Positions 17,159-26,041 of a DNA stretch of 64,000 bases are shown piece after piece; the first letter of the stretch is position 1; each line of letters starts with the position of its first letter. The stretch is from the NCBI GenBank assembly GCA_963674475.2, contig CAXXFQ010000019.1:496001-560000 (forward strand). Reading direction: 5' to 3'. A program made the translations under genes and the position numbers. Below the pieces are notes generated by a model that had not been told where the DNA came from, searched no databases, and saw nothing but the letters and a program-made list of their open reading frames with translations. The stretch comes from CAXXFQ01 sp963674475 (GTDB lineage Bacteria > Planctomycetota > Planctomycetia > Pirellulales > Thermoguttaceae).

Positions 17159-20100
17159 GTGAAGGGGAAACGCACTTTTATTGCCTTCTTGGGTCTTCTT
17201 GGCCTTTCGCTCGGTTTTTTCGCCTCGGCGGGTTTTTCCAAAGAACCGGGCGATACGCCGACTGCCAACCGTGCCGAGGAACGATCGGCGGCGATTGCGG
17301 AAGCGAAACATCTTTTCGACGAAGGGAACTATCGCGAGGCGTGGGAGCGTTTTGAGCCGATCGCCTTGAAGCCGGACACTCGGTCACGGGACGTGGTCGA
17401 AGCCCTTACGTACGGTTTGAAATCTCTTTGGAATTTGAATCGGGCCGATCAGGTCGACACGTTTCGTCAAAAGGTGGTCGACGCGCATCCGGGCGAGTGG
17501 CGCGTCCTTTGGCGTGCGGCGAAGAGTTGTTATGAACAAACGCACGACGGCTATTTGATCGCCGGCGAGTTTCATCGGGGAGGTCATCGCGGCGGGGGAC
17601 AGTGGGCCAGTGCCTATGAACGGGATCGGGTCCAGACGCTTCGTTGGATGGATCTGGCCCGGCCGCTTGCGCTGGAGGATCCGGATCGCCCGGAAGTGGC
17701 GGCGTTTTTGATCGATTATGCCCGGATGTGGCTTGTCGATGCCCAAGGTCCCCAGGCATGGCGTCTGCAAGCGTTGACCGATTTGAAAGAACTGCCCGAC
17801 TACGATCGAGAGCGTCGTTATGGATTTCCCGGAAGGTCGCCGGGAGCGCCGGTTGACGCGGAAGGGAACCCGGTTTTTTATACGGTTCCCGATACCTTCG
17901 AGGCGGCCGAAAACGACGGCCAGCGGATGCGATGGTGTCTGGCCCGCGCGGCGCAGGTCGATCCGCGGCGTCGGGTCGAGACCGAAATGCTCTGGGCCGA
18001 GTTCTGTCGGCAACAGTTTGGCGTCCAGACGGTTTTGCACGGCGGGAGCGGCGTGGCTCCTTTTCAAAGGGGAGGGCCGTTGCCACAAAAAAAGTGGGTC
18101 CTTCAGTTCACCCAGCTCGACGACGACGAGACGATCGCCCGAGTGGCCGATGGGGTAAAGCGGTTCAGGTTGCCACCGGGTTCGAACTATATCGAGATTT
18201 ACAGACGTACCGCCGTTGACGCCGAAGCGACTCGGGCGCAGAAACTTGACGCTCTGGAAAACCTCGTTTCGGTTTTCGGTGCCCGACGTCAGTACCCTCG
18301 CGTGGCCGAAACCGCTCGTCAAATCCTGGCCCAATTGAAGAAAACCAAGGCAGAGCCCGAAAAGATCCAATCGTGGGAAGCCCGGCTCAAGCAGATCACC
18401 GGCGCGTGGGGCCAGTTCGAACCGGTCGAGGGGCAGGCGGCCGGGTCCGGGGCGACGGTCGAGTACCGTTTTCGTAACGGGGATCAGGTTGAATTCACCG
18501 CGCATGAAATCAAGGTCGAAAAACTGTTGGCCGATATCCAGGAGCGGATTCGCAATCATAAGCCGGAGGAGGACCGCGATTGGCGTTGGCATAACTTGGA
18601 CGATCTGGGGTACTTTCTGATTGAGAAAAATCAAAAGGAGTATCTTGGCGCCAAGGTGGCCGACTGGTCGATGAAGCTCGATCCGTTGGTCGGGCATTTC
18701 GATCGACGCGTGACGGTGACCACCCCGTTGTCCCGTGCGGGGGCCTATCTGGTCGAAGCGCGGATGGAAAACGGGAACCGGTCGTGGATCGTCCTCTGGG
18801 TTCGCGACACGGCGATTCTCAAAAAACGGATGAACGACGAAAACCTTTATTATATCGCCGACGCGAAGACCGGCCGCCCGATCGAAAAGGCGCACGTCGA
18901 GTTTTTCGGTTTCGGCAGCGAACGGGCTCCTCGACGGCCGATCGGAAGAAGTCGGAACACCCAGGCTTTTCGGCCGCGTATCGAGACGGTCCGGTTTGCC
19001 GAGTATTCCGACAAGGACGGGCAGGCGGTGGTCGAAAAACGCCAGATGCCGGACCGTTACTCTTGGCTGGTTACCGCGCGGACCGAGGACGGGCGGTTTG
19101 CCTATCTCGGTTTCGACCGGATCCGGTTCGCCTCGCGACACGAGTCCCCTTACCGAACAGCGAAGACGTACTTTCTGACCGATCGGCCGGTCTATCGACC
19201 TGATCAAACGGTCCATTACCATTTTTGGGCTCGCCAGGCCCGTTACGATTTGGGTGATGTCTCGACGTTCGCCGGGCGGACGTTCACCCTGACGCTGAAC
19301 GACCCGAAGGGGGAAAAAGTCTTTGAAAAAACGGTCACGGCCGATTCGTACGGCGGGGTCGAGGGCCAGTGGACGCTACCGGAAGAGGCGACGCTTGGGG
19401 TCTGGCGTTTTTCGGTTCGCGAGGGGAAGCCGGGCCGCAAGAGGCACTATCTGGGCCGGGGGCAGTTTCGTGTCGAGGAATACAAAAAACCGGAATTCGA
19501 GGTCACCGTCGACGCGCCGAAGGAGCCGGTCGCGCTGGGCGAAAAGATCACGGCGACAATCCGGGCCGACTATTATTTCGGCTCGCCGGTGGTTGACGCG
19601 ACCGTGAAATACAAAGTGCTCCGCAACCGCGTCGACGATCGATGGTACCCGCTGGGACCGTGGGACTGGCTTTACGGTCGTGGCTACGGCTGGCTGGGCG
19701 GCGACGCCAAGTGGTTCCCCGGTTGGTCCGACTGGGGATGTCCCGCACCGCTGCCGCCGTGGTGGCGTGGCGGTTCCCCTCCTCCTGAGTTGATCGAGGA
19801 GAACGAGGTGAAAATCGGCCCCGATGGCACGGTCAAAATCGAGATCGACACGGCCGACGCTCTGGGGAAATATCCGGATCGGGACCATCGATATACGATC
19901 ACCGCCGAGGTGACCGACCTCTCGCGCCGCGCGATCGTCGGCCGTGGGACGGTGCTGGTCGCGCGCAAGCCGTTCGAGGTTTACGTCTCGTTGGATCGTG
20001 GCTATTTTCGCGTGGGGCAACCGATCCGTGCCGATTTTCAGGCCCGACGGATCGACGGTCAGCCGGTCCAAGGACAGGGACACGTTGAACTGCTGAAGGT

Positions 20101-21535
20101 CCGTTATGAAAAGGGACAACCGATTGAAACTCCGGTCCAGTCGTGGGACGTGGCGACCGACGCAGCCGGAAAAGCTTCGCTCAAGTTGACCGCGTCGCAG
20201 CCGGGACAGTATCGATTGTCGTACAAACTGACCGACTCAAGCGGGCTGGAGAGCGGACACGAAATCGAAGGGGGGCGGCTGTTTCTGGTCACCGGCGAAG
20301 GGTTCGACGGACGGGACTTTCGGTTCAACCAGCTTGAGTTGATCCCCGACCAAAAAACCTACCGTCCGGGCGAGAAGGTTCGTCTGAGAATCAATACCGA
20401 TCGGCCCGGGTCGACCGTGTTGCTGTTTGTCCGGCCGTCCAGTGGCGTTTATCCGAAGCCGCATCTGTTGCGTCTGGAAGGAAAAAGTACCGTCTTTGAA
20501 ATCGACGTCCACGAGGCTGACCGACCGAATTTCTTTGTTGAGGCGATCACGGTGGCTGACGGTCGCGTTTACTCCCAATCGCGGCAGATTCTCGTCCCGC
20601 CGGAGAAGCGTATCTTGAACGTCGCGGTCGAGCCATCGCAAGAGATTTTTCGCCCGGGCGAGAAGGCGAAGGTGAAAATCCGTTTGACCGACCTTGAGGG
20701 AAAACCGTTTATCGGCACGACGGTCGTTTCGATTTACGACAAGGCGATCGACTACATTTCCGGAGGCCTGAAACCGGCCGATATCAAGACGTTTTTCTGG
20801 AGCTGGCTGCGTCATCACCAGCCGCGAACCGAGTCAAACCTCAAGGGTTGGTCCCTGCCGCTGGTCAAGGAAGGGGAAGCGTCGATGGAATCGCTCGGGA
20901 CGCTTGAGCCGGACGATTCGCTCGCGCCCCGTGGCGGCTCGTTCGGTAACGGGGTCGATTACGAGATGGTCAAGTCGGCCGCGCCGAGGTCGAGAGGGGT
21001 GGCCGTGTTGGCCGCCCAGCCGATGGCCGAAGCTTCCAAGGCCGACGGGGAAGGGGCGGGTGGCGGCGAACCGTTGGTCGAACCGACTGTCCGAAAGCAA
21101 TTCGCCGATACGGCCCTTTGGGTTGGCAACCTCGAAACGGACGCCGACGGGACGGCCGAGGTCGAACTGGCGATGCCGGAAAATCTGACGACCTGGAAGA
21201 TCGGCGTCTGGGCAATGGGGCAGGGGACCCGCGTTGGGCAAGGGGCGACCGAGGTCATCACGCGAAAGGATCTGATCCTGAGGCTCCAGGCACCCCGATT
21301 CCTGGTCGAGACGGACGAGGTGGTCCTTTCGGCGGTGATCCATAATTATCTGAAAAACGACAAGCGGCTGGAGGTCCATTTGGAACTCGATGGCCCGTGT
21401 CTGGTTCCGCTTGATGTAAAAGGCGAGACGACTGACAAGCCGAGTGTCCAAAAAGTCTCGATTCCCGCAGGCGGTGAGACGCGGGTTGATTGGTCGGTTC
21501 GTGCCGAGAGGAAGGGGAGGCGGTGGTCCGAATGA
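17159..21535 (+). CDS. Alpha-2-macroglobulin family protein, N-terminal fragment (frameshifted gene)
   Basis: The start is GTG at 17159 with AGGAG eight bases upstream. A signal peptide follows (Lys/Arg start, then IAFLGLLGLSLGFF, about residues 6-24). This 1458-residue fragment spans a helical N-terminal part, the MG1-type domains (LTDRPVYRPDQTVHYHFWAR near 700, a hallmark of the A2M_N domain), a Trp/Pro-rich linker and the first part of the A2M domain (ADTALWVGNLETD, LRLQAPRFLVETDEVVLSAVIHN). The frame then runs into a stop at 21535. Continuing homology appears in another frame from about 21520, so the gene is broken. Bacterial A2M proteins trap proteases in the periplasm. No penicillin-binding protein partner is adjacent. 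Confidence 0.85.
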   Translation: MKGKRTFIAFLGLLGLSLGFFASAGFSKEPGDTPTANRAEERSAAIAEAKHLFDEGNYREAWERFEPIALKPDTRSRDVVEALTYGLKSLWNLNRADQVDTFRQKVVDAHPGEWRVLWRAAKSCYEQTHDGYLIAGEFHRGGHRGGGQWASAYERDRVQTLRWMDLARPLALEDPDRPEVAAFLIDYARMWLVDAQGPQAWRLQALTDLKELPDYDRERRYGFPGRSPGAPVDAEGNPVFYTVPDTFEAAENDGQRMRWCLARAAQVDPRRRVETEMLWAEFCRQQFGVQTVLHGGSGVAPFQRGGPLPQKKWVLQFTQLDDDETIARVADGVKRFRLPPGSNYIEIYRRTAVDAEATRAQKLDALENLVSVFGARRQYPRVAETARQILAQLKKTKAEPEKIQSWEARLKQITGAWGQFEPVEGQAAGSGATVEYRFRNGDQVEFTAHEIKVEKLLADIQERIRNHKPEEDRDWRWHNLDDLGYFLIEKNQKEYLGAKVADWSMKLDPLVGHFDRRVTVTTPLSRAGAYLVEARMENGNRSWIVLWVRDTAILKKRMNDENLYYIADAKTGRPIEKAHVEFFGFGSERAPRRPIGRSRNTQAFRPRIETVRFAEYSDKDGQAVVEKRQMPDRYSWLVTARTEDGRFAYLGFDRIRFASRHESPYRTAKTYFLTDRPVYRPDQTVHYHFWARQARYDLGDVSTFAGRTFTLTLNDPKGEKVFEKTVTADSYGGVEGQWTLPEEATLGVWRFSVREGKPGRKRHYLGRGQFRVEEYKKPEFEVTVDAPKEPVALGEKITATIRADYYFGSPVVDATVKYKVLRNRVDDRWYPLGPWDWLYGRGYGWLGGDAKWFPGWSDWGCPAPLPPWWRGGSPPPELIEENEVKIGPDGTVKIEIDTADALGKYPDRDHRYTITAEVTDLSRRAIVGRGTVLVARKPFEVYVSLDRGYFRVGQPIRADFQARRIDGQPVQGQGHVELLKVRYEKGQPIETPVQSWDVATDAAGKASLKLTASQPGQYRLSYKLTDSSGLESGHEIEGGRLFLVTGEGFDGRDFRFNQLELIPDQKTYRPGEKVRLRINTDRPGSTVLLFVRPSSGVYPKPHLLRLEGKSTVFEIDVHEADRPNFFVEAITVADGRVYSQSRQILVPPEKRILNVAVEPSQEIFRPGEKAKVKIRLTDLEGKPFIGTTVVSIYDKAIDYISGGLKPADIKTFFWSWLRHHQPRTESNLKGWSLPLVKEGEASMESLGTLEPDDSLAPRGGSFGNGVDYEMVKSAAPRSRGVAVLAAQPMAEASKADGEGAGGGEPLVEPTVRKQFADTALWVGNLETDADGTAEVELAMPENLTTWKIGVWAMGQGTRVGQGATEVITRKDLILRLQAPRFLVETDEVVLSAVIHNYLKNDKRLEVHLELDGPCLVPLDVKGETTDKPSVQKVSIPAGGETRVDWSVRAERKGRRWSE

Positions 21536-22653
21536 AGGCGCTTTCCGACGAGGAGTCCGACGCGATGGAGGTCCGGTTGCCGGTCTTGGTTCACGGCATG
21601 TTGAAGACCGACTCGTACTCCGGCGCGCTTCGAAATAACGAAAACAACGGGCGGCTTACCGTGAACGTTCCCGTCGAACGTCAGGCTGATCTGACGCGGT
21701 TGGTGGTACGTTATTCGCCGACGCTGGCCGGGGCGATGGTCGACGCGCTGCCCTACTTGGCCGATTACCCGTACGGCTGTACCGAACAGACGCTTAACCG
21801 GTTCTTGCCGACGGTCATCACCCAAAAGATTTTGCTCGAATCGGGTGTCGACCTGAAAAAAATTCGTGACAAACGGGCCAACCTCAACGCCCAGCAGTTG
21901 GGCGATCCACAGAAGCGGGCTTCGCGGTGGAAACGTTTCGAACGCAACCCGGTTTTCGATTCCGAAGAGGTCGATCGGATGGTCAAGCAGGGGGTGACCC
22001 GGCTGGTCTCGATGCAGTGCGCTGACGGCGGCTGGGGCTGGTTTTCCGGTTGGGGCGAACGGTCCTACCCGCATACCACTGCGATCGTCGTTCACGGTCT
22101 GTTTCTGGCCGAGCAAAACGGCGTAGCGCTTCCACGTGGCGTTCGAGAAAAGGGGATCGAGTGGTTGGCCGGTTACCAGGCCCGGGAACTCGAAAAACTT
22201 CGCAATGCCGAAAAGAAACTCAAAAAAGTCCCCGTGAAATCGTCGGCCGATCAGCTCGACGCTTTGGTCTTGATGGTCTTGGCCGAGTCGGGGGTGAAAA
22301 ACGAGCAAACGAAGGCGATGGTTGGGTATCTCGACCGGGATCGGACCCGCTTGACCCCGTACGCGCTTGCCCTGTTCGGACAGGCGGCTGATCGGCTCGG
22401 ACAGGCCGACGTGCGTGATCGGGTCATCCGGAACTTGAGTCAGTTCGTCGTCGAGGATGACGAGAATCAAACGGCTTACCTGAATATCCCGGACGCCTAC
22501 CGCTGGTACTGGTACGGCAGCCGTTTCGAGACGCAGGCCGCCTTTTTGAAGTTGCTCTGTCGGACCGAGCCGAAAAAACCGTTTGACTTCACGGTTGGTC
22601 AAATACCTTTTGAACGGGCGCCAGAACGGGACGTACTGGACGTCGACCCGTGA
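21490..22653 (+). CDS. Alpha-2-macroglobulin family protein, thioester-domain fragment
   Basis: This frame takes over where the upstream fragment loses homology: the family text reads continuously from EGEAVVRMKALSDEESDAMEV. It includes the thioester motif YPYGCTEQTLNRF, the Cys and Gln of which form the reactive bond that covalently traps an attacking protease, and the start of the alpha/alpha toroid (GGWGWFSGWGERSYPHT). It has no start codon of its own with a ribosome-binding site, so it is part of the broken gene rather than an independent one. Homology leaves this frame at about 22575 (EPKKP). Confidence 0.8.
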   Translation: MVGSCREEGEAVVRMKALSDEESDAMEVRLPVLVHGMLKTDSYSGALRNNENNGRLTVNVPVERQADLTRLVVRYSPTLAGAMVDALPYLADYPYGCTEQTLNRFLPTVITQKILLESGVDLKKIRDKRANLNAQQLGDPQKRASRWKRFERNPVFDSEEVDRMVKQGVTRLVSMQCADGGWGWFSGWGERSYPHTTAIVVHGLFLAEQNGVALPRGVREKGIEWLAGYQARELEKLRNAEKKLKKVPVKSSADQLDALVLMVLAESGVKNEQTKAMVGYLDRDRTRLTPYALALFGQAADRLGQADVRDRVIRNLSQFVVEDDENQTAYLNIPDAYRWYWYGSRFETQAAFLKLLCRTEPKKPFDFTVGQIPFERAPERDVLDVDP

Positions 22654-23417
22654 CACGGCTGCGTGTATCGAGGCGATGGCCGATTATTTGCGTTCCAGCG
22701 GCGAAGACCGGCCCGATCTGACCGTTTCGGTTTTTGTCGACGGGGTCGAGCGGAAACAGGTCCGGATCACGCGGGAGAACCTTTTTGAGTTCGATGATCG
22801 TCTGGTTTTGGAAGGGGACGCCCTTTCGGCCGGGGCCCATACGATCGAAATCAAAAAGACCGGTTCGGGACCTTTGTACTACAACGCTTACATGACCAAC
22901 TTTACGAAGGAGCCGTACATCACGGCGGCCGGGTTGGAGGTCAAGGTCGCGCGGCGTTATTATCGGCTGGTGCCGGAGGAGAAGACGGTCGCGGCGGCCG
23001 GGTCGCATGGTCAGGTGCTTGACCGGCGTGTCGAGAAATTTCGTCGAGAGGCGCTTGAGAATTTGGCCACGGTGGAAAGTGGGGATCTGGTCGAGGTGGA
23101 ACTTGTGATCGAGAGTAAAAACGATTACGAGTACCTCATCTTCGAGGATCCTAAACCGGCCGGGTTCGAGGCGGTTTCGGTTCGAAGTGGGTACACGGGC
23201 AACGAGATGGGGGCGTATGTCGAGTTTCGTGACGAGAAGGTGGTTTTTCTTTGTCCGGCAACTGGCCCACGGGCGGCACAGTGTTTCGTATCGGCTTCGC
23301 TCCGAGGTTCCGGGGCGGTTCAGTGCGTTGCCGGCGGAGGGGGAGGGGATGTACGCGCCGGAGTTGAAGGGGAATTCAGATGAGATGAAGGTGAAGGTGG
23401 TTGATAAAAAGAAGTAG
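22583..23417 (+). CDS. Alpha-2-macroglobulin family protein, C-terminal fragments (two frames)
   Basis: From 22583 the third frame continues the family sequence (TSRLVKYLLNGRQ, STRDTAACIEAMADYL, then the beta-sandwich part). Around 23240, at GTGGTTTTTCTTTG, homology switches again: VVFLC ends the match in this frame, which stops at 23383, while the neighbouring frame gives FFVRQLAHGRHSVSYRLRSE and ends at 23417 with APELKGNSDEMKVKVVDKKK. The true product therefore ends at 23417. Removing one T from the T-run would restore the frame. Together the pieces would give a protein of about 2085 residues. Confidence 0.75.
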
Positions 23418-23420
23418 AAA

Positions 23421-23543
23421 AAAGAGCGATTGCGAAGCAATCGCGCTCCAAAAAGTTTTTGAGGGGAGAGTTTGAGAGGGGACAATTTTCAAAATGTCCC
23501 CTCTCATTCGAGAAATACAGGTGACGGCAACGCCGTCACACCA
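23421..23543 (+). repeat. Triple-hairpin element, copy 1
   Basis: Three stems in a row: GCGATTGC-GAA-GCAATCGC (23426-23444), a GAGAGGGGACA/TGTCCCCTCTC stem with loop ATTTTCAAAA (23474-23505), and GTGACGGC-AAC-GCCGTCAC (23521-23539). An AAAAAGTTTTT palindrome lies between stems 1 and 2. It starts four bases after the end of the macroglobulin gene and could also end its transcript. An inverted relative lies at 23736-23860. Confidence 0.8.
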
Positions 23544-23735
23544 TTTTCTTTGAGGGAACGGTTGCAATTTTCAGTTCCGGTTGCCGCTTAGGTTATAGCT
23601 TGAAAACTTCCTACTTCCAAACGACGTTAAATTATTGCCTCATTTTGTCGAAGTTCGAGAACCCCTTCTAAACAAGGCTTTCCTCCAGCGTACAAAACAA
23701 GCGTTCTCGCTTTTTTCAGACGTCAAGAAATGAAA

Positions 23736-23860
23736 GGAGCGACGGCCAAAGGCCGTCGCCTGTGTTTTTTGGGATGAGGGGAAACATTTTGAAAATTGTT
23801 TCCCCCTCATGCTCCCCTTCAAAAACTTTTTGGACCGGGATTGCTTTGCAATCCCTCTGG
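23736..23860 (-). repeat. Triple-hairpin element, copy 2 (inverted)
   Basis: On the minus strand it has the same order of parts as copy 1: GGGATTGC-AAA-GCAATCCC, AAAAAGTTTTT, a GGGGAAACA/TGTTTCCCC stem around the same loop, then GCGACGGCC-TTT-GGCCGTCGC. The stem bases differ from copy 1 in paired fashion. It sits 36 bases after the stop of the minus-strand esterase-like gene. The 190 bp between the two copies hold no gene. Confidence 0.8.
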
Positions 23861-23896
23861 TTTTTTTCTTCTTGTTTTTTGTTTTGTTGTTTCTTT

Positions 23897-24652
23897 TTAG
23901 CTGGTGACCTGCTCGATAATCCACCGGTCCACATCCCGCAACATCCCGGCTGTTAACTCCTGCCGACACGGATACTGCCGGATCGTCAACGAGAAACCGG
24001 CCGTGTGAAGCAATCGAAGGTCTTCACAAACGTCGGTCGGCCGAAAGACCGTGCTGTCACGCCCGCTTCCAATGAAAATCGGCAACTTGCGAAGCGCGTT
24101 AAGGCTCCCGAACGGATTACAACCGGTTGGCAAACGACCGCCCAACGAAATCACCCCGGCGAACCGTTGGGGATATTCGGCGGCGATTCGAAAGGCCATG
24201 GTACCGCCAGTGTCGAATCCGGCGAGAAAAACCCGCTTCGTCGAGAAGTGGAACTTTTCGCCCGCCGCTTCAACGCTCGAAAGAATGCGAGCGGCTGCCG
24301 TATCGACCGCCTCATCGTCTTGCGACCAACCGAACTGCTCGGCGGTCTTTTCCGTTGAGGCGTTTTCCGGCTTGGATTCGACCGGAATTGAAACGCCACG
24401 CGGAGCGACGCCCAGATAGTTTCGCATGCTCACCATCGGCATGATGCGGACTAGCTGCCGCTCGGTATCGCCGGTTCCGTGGAGCCAGACGATCAGCGGA
24501 TAGGCGTAGTTCGGTTCGTAATGCAACGGCGCGAAGGTGACATAGGGGAAATCGGCCGTGCGCGAAAGGGCTTTGGCAAAACCGGATTCCGGACAAGATT
24601 CGACCGGACCGGTTTGGTTTTTTTGGCTAACCCGAAGGGGGAGAGAATTCAT
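23897..24652 (-). CDS. Alpha/beta-hydrolase (phospholipase/carboxylesterase-like) without canonical catalytic Ser and His
   Basis: A 251-residue alpha/beta-hydrolase: YPLIVWLHGTGD (oxyanion-hole strand, about 51-62), the nucleophile elbow VFLAGFDTGGTMAF (142-154) and the acid-strand IFIGSGRDSTVF (192-203). In the phospholipase/carboxylesterase family the elbow is GFSxGG. Here residue 147 is Asp, not Ser, and the usual YPGGHE with the catalytic His is YPCRQE. The fold is intact and the frame is clean, so this is not simple decay. It may be a non-catalytic binding protein or use another chemistry. No signal peptide is evident. The N-terminal 30 residues are weakly supported. Confidence 0.72.
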   Translation of the reverse strand: MNSLPLRVSQKNQTGPVESCPESGFAKALSRTADFPYVTFAPLHYEPNYAYPLIVWLHGTGDTERQLVRIMPMVSMRNYLGVAPRGVSIPVESKPENASTEKTAEQFGWSQDDEAVDTAAARILSSVEAAGEKFHFSTKRVFLAGFDTGGTMAFRIAAEYPQRFAGVISLGGRLPTGCNPFGSLNALRKLPIFIGSGRDSTVFRPTDVCEDLRLLHTAGFSLTIRQYPCRQELTAGMLRDVDRWIIEQVTS

Positions 24653-25156
24653 GATGATAATAAATATGACGAAGATGGATAAGAACTAATGAAACGACGC
24701 TCATCGTACCGAATCGGGAAGGTGGGTGTCAAGATAGGATTGTTTTTCTTGTCAGAATCGCGTGTGGATCGAGGGATATATACCGTATTTCACTGAAGTG
24801 AAGCGGGTTCCTTGCGACTGAAAGGGGAAGGGAAAATGAGAACCCATTCTGCCACATGCACTTAGCAGCCTGTTGAGAAACAGGATGCTAAGGAAAACAG
24901 GATGTTTCCCACATGGTCAGTGATTTGAAAAAACACGGACTATGCGAGGCTTGCGGTCACTTGTTGCCGCAACCCGCCGAGGTTGAAAAAGGCCCGGATG
25001 GCCTCTTTTCAACGGAATGTTAGGCAAACATGGAATTTCTCTCGTCTGTCGGTGTGACGCTATACTTCCATGGAAACCGCTCTAGGTAGCACGATCAGGG
25101 GGGAATTTTTGACGAAATCGAGGGTGAGGACCCAGTTGCCTCCGATTTTTGCGTGT
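24653..25156. other. Intergenic region holding R2 repeat copy 1
   Basis: No gene seen. 24863-25022 is a full R2 repeat. The remaining flanks (24653-24862, 25023-25156) show no recognised signal. Confidence 0.6.
24863..25022 (+). repeat. R2 repeat, copy 1 (160 bp, inverted ends)
   Basis: Left end TAGCAGCCTGTTGA; right end TTTTCAACGGAATGTTA is its near complement. It shares the inner text TATGCGAGGCTTGCGG, CACTTGTTGCCGCAA and GAGGTTGAAAAAGG with 48539-48697, and parts with 34816-34972 and 36706-36814. No coding capacity. Confidence 0.8.
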
Positions 25157-25858
25157 TTATGCCTCCGATTGGTCCGATTTTTCCGCAGCGGTTTCGGGAG
25201 AAACGGCTCCCGGTGACATCGGCAAAAATTGCGGACCGGAAACGCCCATCGAGACGTAGACGCTCATGAAGGCGTCGACTGTCATGTCGGCCGGGTGGAC
25301 CGAGTCGGCCGGAACGAATATGAGGCTCCCGCCGAAGGGGACCGGCGCACTGGGGATCAAGATGGCGTGGTAATCGATCTCGCCGATCCGAAATCGCTCC
25401 GGTGTGGGCATGAGGGCCAAGAACATGGCCCCGGTTTGCTGACCGAAGATACAGTAGACGACGCTCATTTTCTTCAACTCGGCGTCGGCTTTCGTGTCGA
25501 GCATCTCGGCCAATTGGCGGGCCGTGCCGTAGATGCTGCCCATGATCGGGATCTTTTTGAGCATCGCATCGGTTTTGCTTTGAAAAAACTTTTTGGCCCC
25601 GCTTTCAAGCAGAACGCCCAAGGCGAAAACCCCCGCCAGGACGATTCCCCAGCCGAGAATGTAGGCGATCGTTTTTTCTTCGATAAACTGGATGCCCAGT
25701 TTTTGAAATCCCGCTCCAAGTACGGCGTCTGGGCCGAGCATTCGATGGAAAAAGCCGGCGACCCAGATAACCACGCCGACGGTAATGACCAGCGGCAAAA
25801 CGGCCAAGACGCCTGCGAGAAAGTACGTTCCCAGTCTTTTGAAGAGGGCGCGGAACAT
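25157..25858 (-). CDS. DUF502 family integral membrane protein
   Basis: A 233-residue protein with two transmembrane segments near the N-terminus (about 10-35 and 65-87) and the family hallmarks LKRLGTYFLAGVLAVLPLVITVGVVIW-type start (here FKRLGTYFLAG), IPIMGSIYGTARQL, and the soluble tail with FVPADSVHPADMTVDAFMSVYVSMG. The function of DUF502 proteins is not established; plants have relatives tied to stomatal development. The tail after residue 215 is Ser/Glu-rich. It is followed by R2 repeat copy 1 on the downstream side. Confidence 0.88.
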   Translation of the reverse strand: MFRALFKRLGTYFLAGVLAVLPLVITVGVVIWVAGFFHRMLGPDAVLGAGFQKLGIQFIEEKTIAYILGWGIVLAGVFALGVLLESGAKKFFQSKTDAMLKKIPIMGSIYGTARQLAEMLDTKADAELKKMSVVYCIFGQQTGAMFLALMPTPERFRIGEIDYHAILIPSAPVPFGGSLIFVPADSVHPADMTVDAFMSVYVSMGVSGPQFLPMSPGAVSPETAAEKSDQSEA

Positions 25859-25970
25859 GGACCGAGATCCTTTCGGTTTCCAGGTTTTTTACGCCTCAAG
25901 CTTTCCGGCTTGGGCGGTTGGATGTCGCCGTTTCATGACGATCATAATTTCCCCCAACAAGCGTAAGCAT

Positions 25971-26004
25971 AAAAAAAGAGCGACTGCAAGGCAATCGCTC
26001 TTTG
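25971..26004 (-). terminator. Intrinsic terminator of the small secreted protein gene
   Basis: The minus strand reads AAAGAGCGATTGC-CTT-GCAGTCGCTCTTT followed by a T-run, starting 38 bases after the stop at 26042. Its stem resembles stem 1 of the triple-hairpin element. Confidence 0.8.
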
Positions 26005-26041
26005 TGGGAAAAATGGTGAGGTTGATTTGATTCCTCGTTTT

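Noticed and set aside
17384..19222. 612-codon open frame on the minus strand
   Set aside because: Shadow of the alpha-2-macroglobulin gene, whose family motifs on the plus strand are clear.
23421..23860. Insertion sequence with long inverted ends
   Set aside because: The 190 bp between the inverted copies contain no transposase or other gene; the copies are themselves sets of hairpins.
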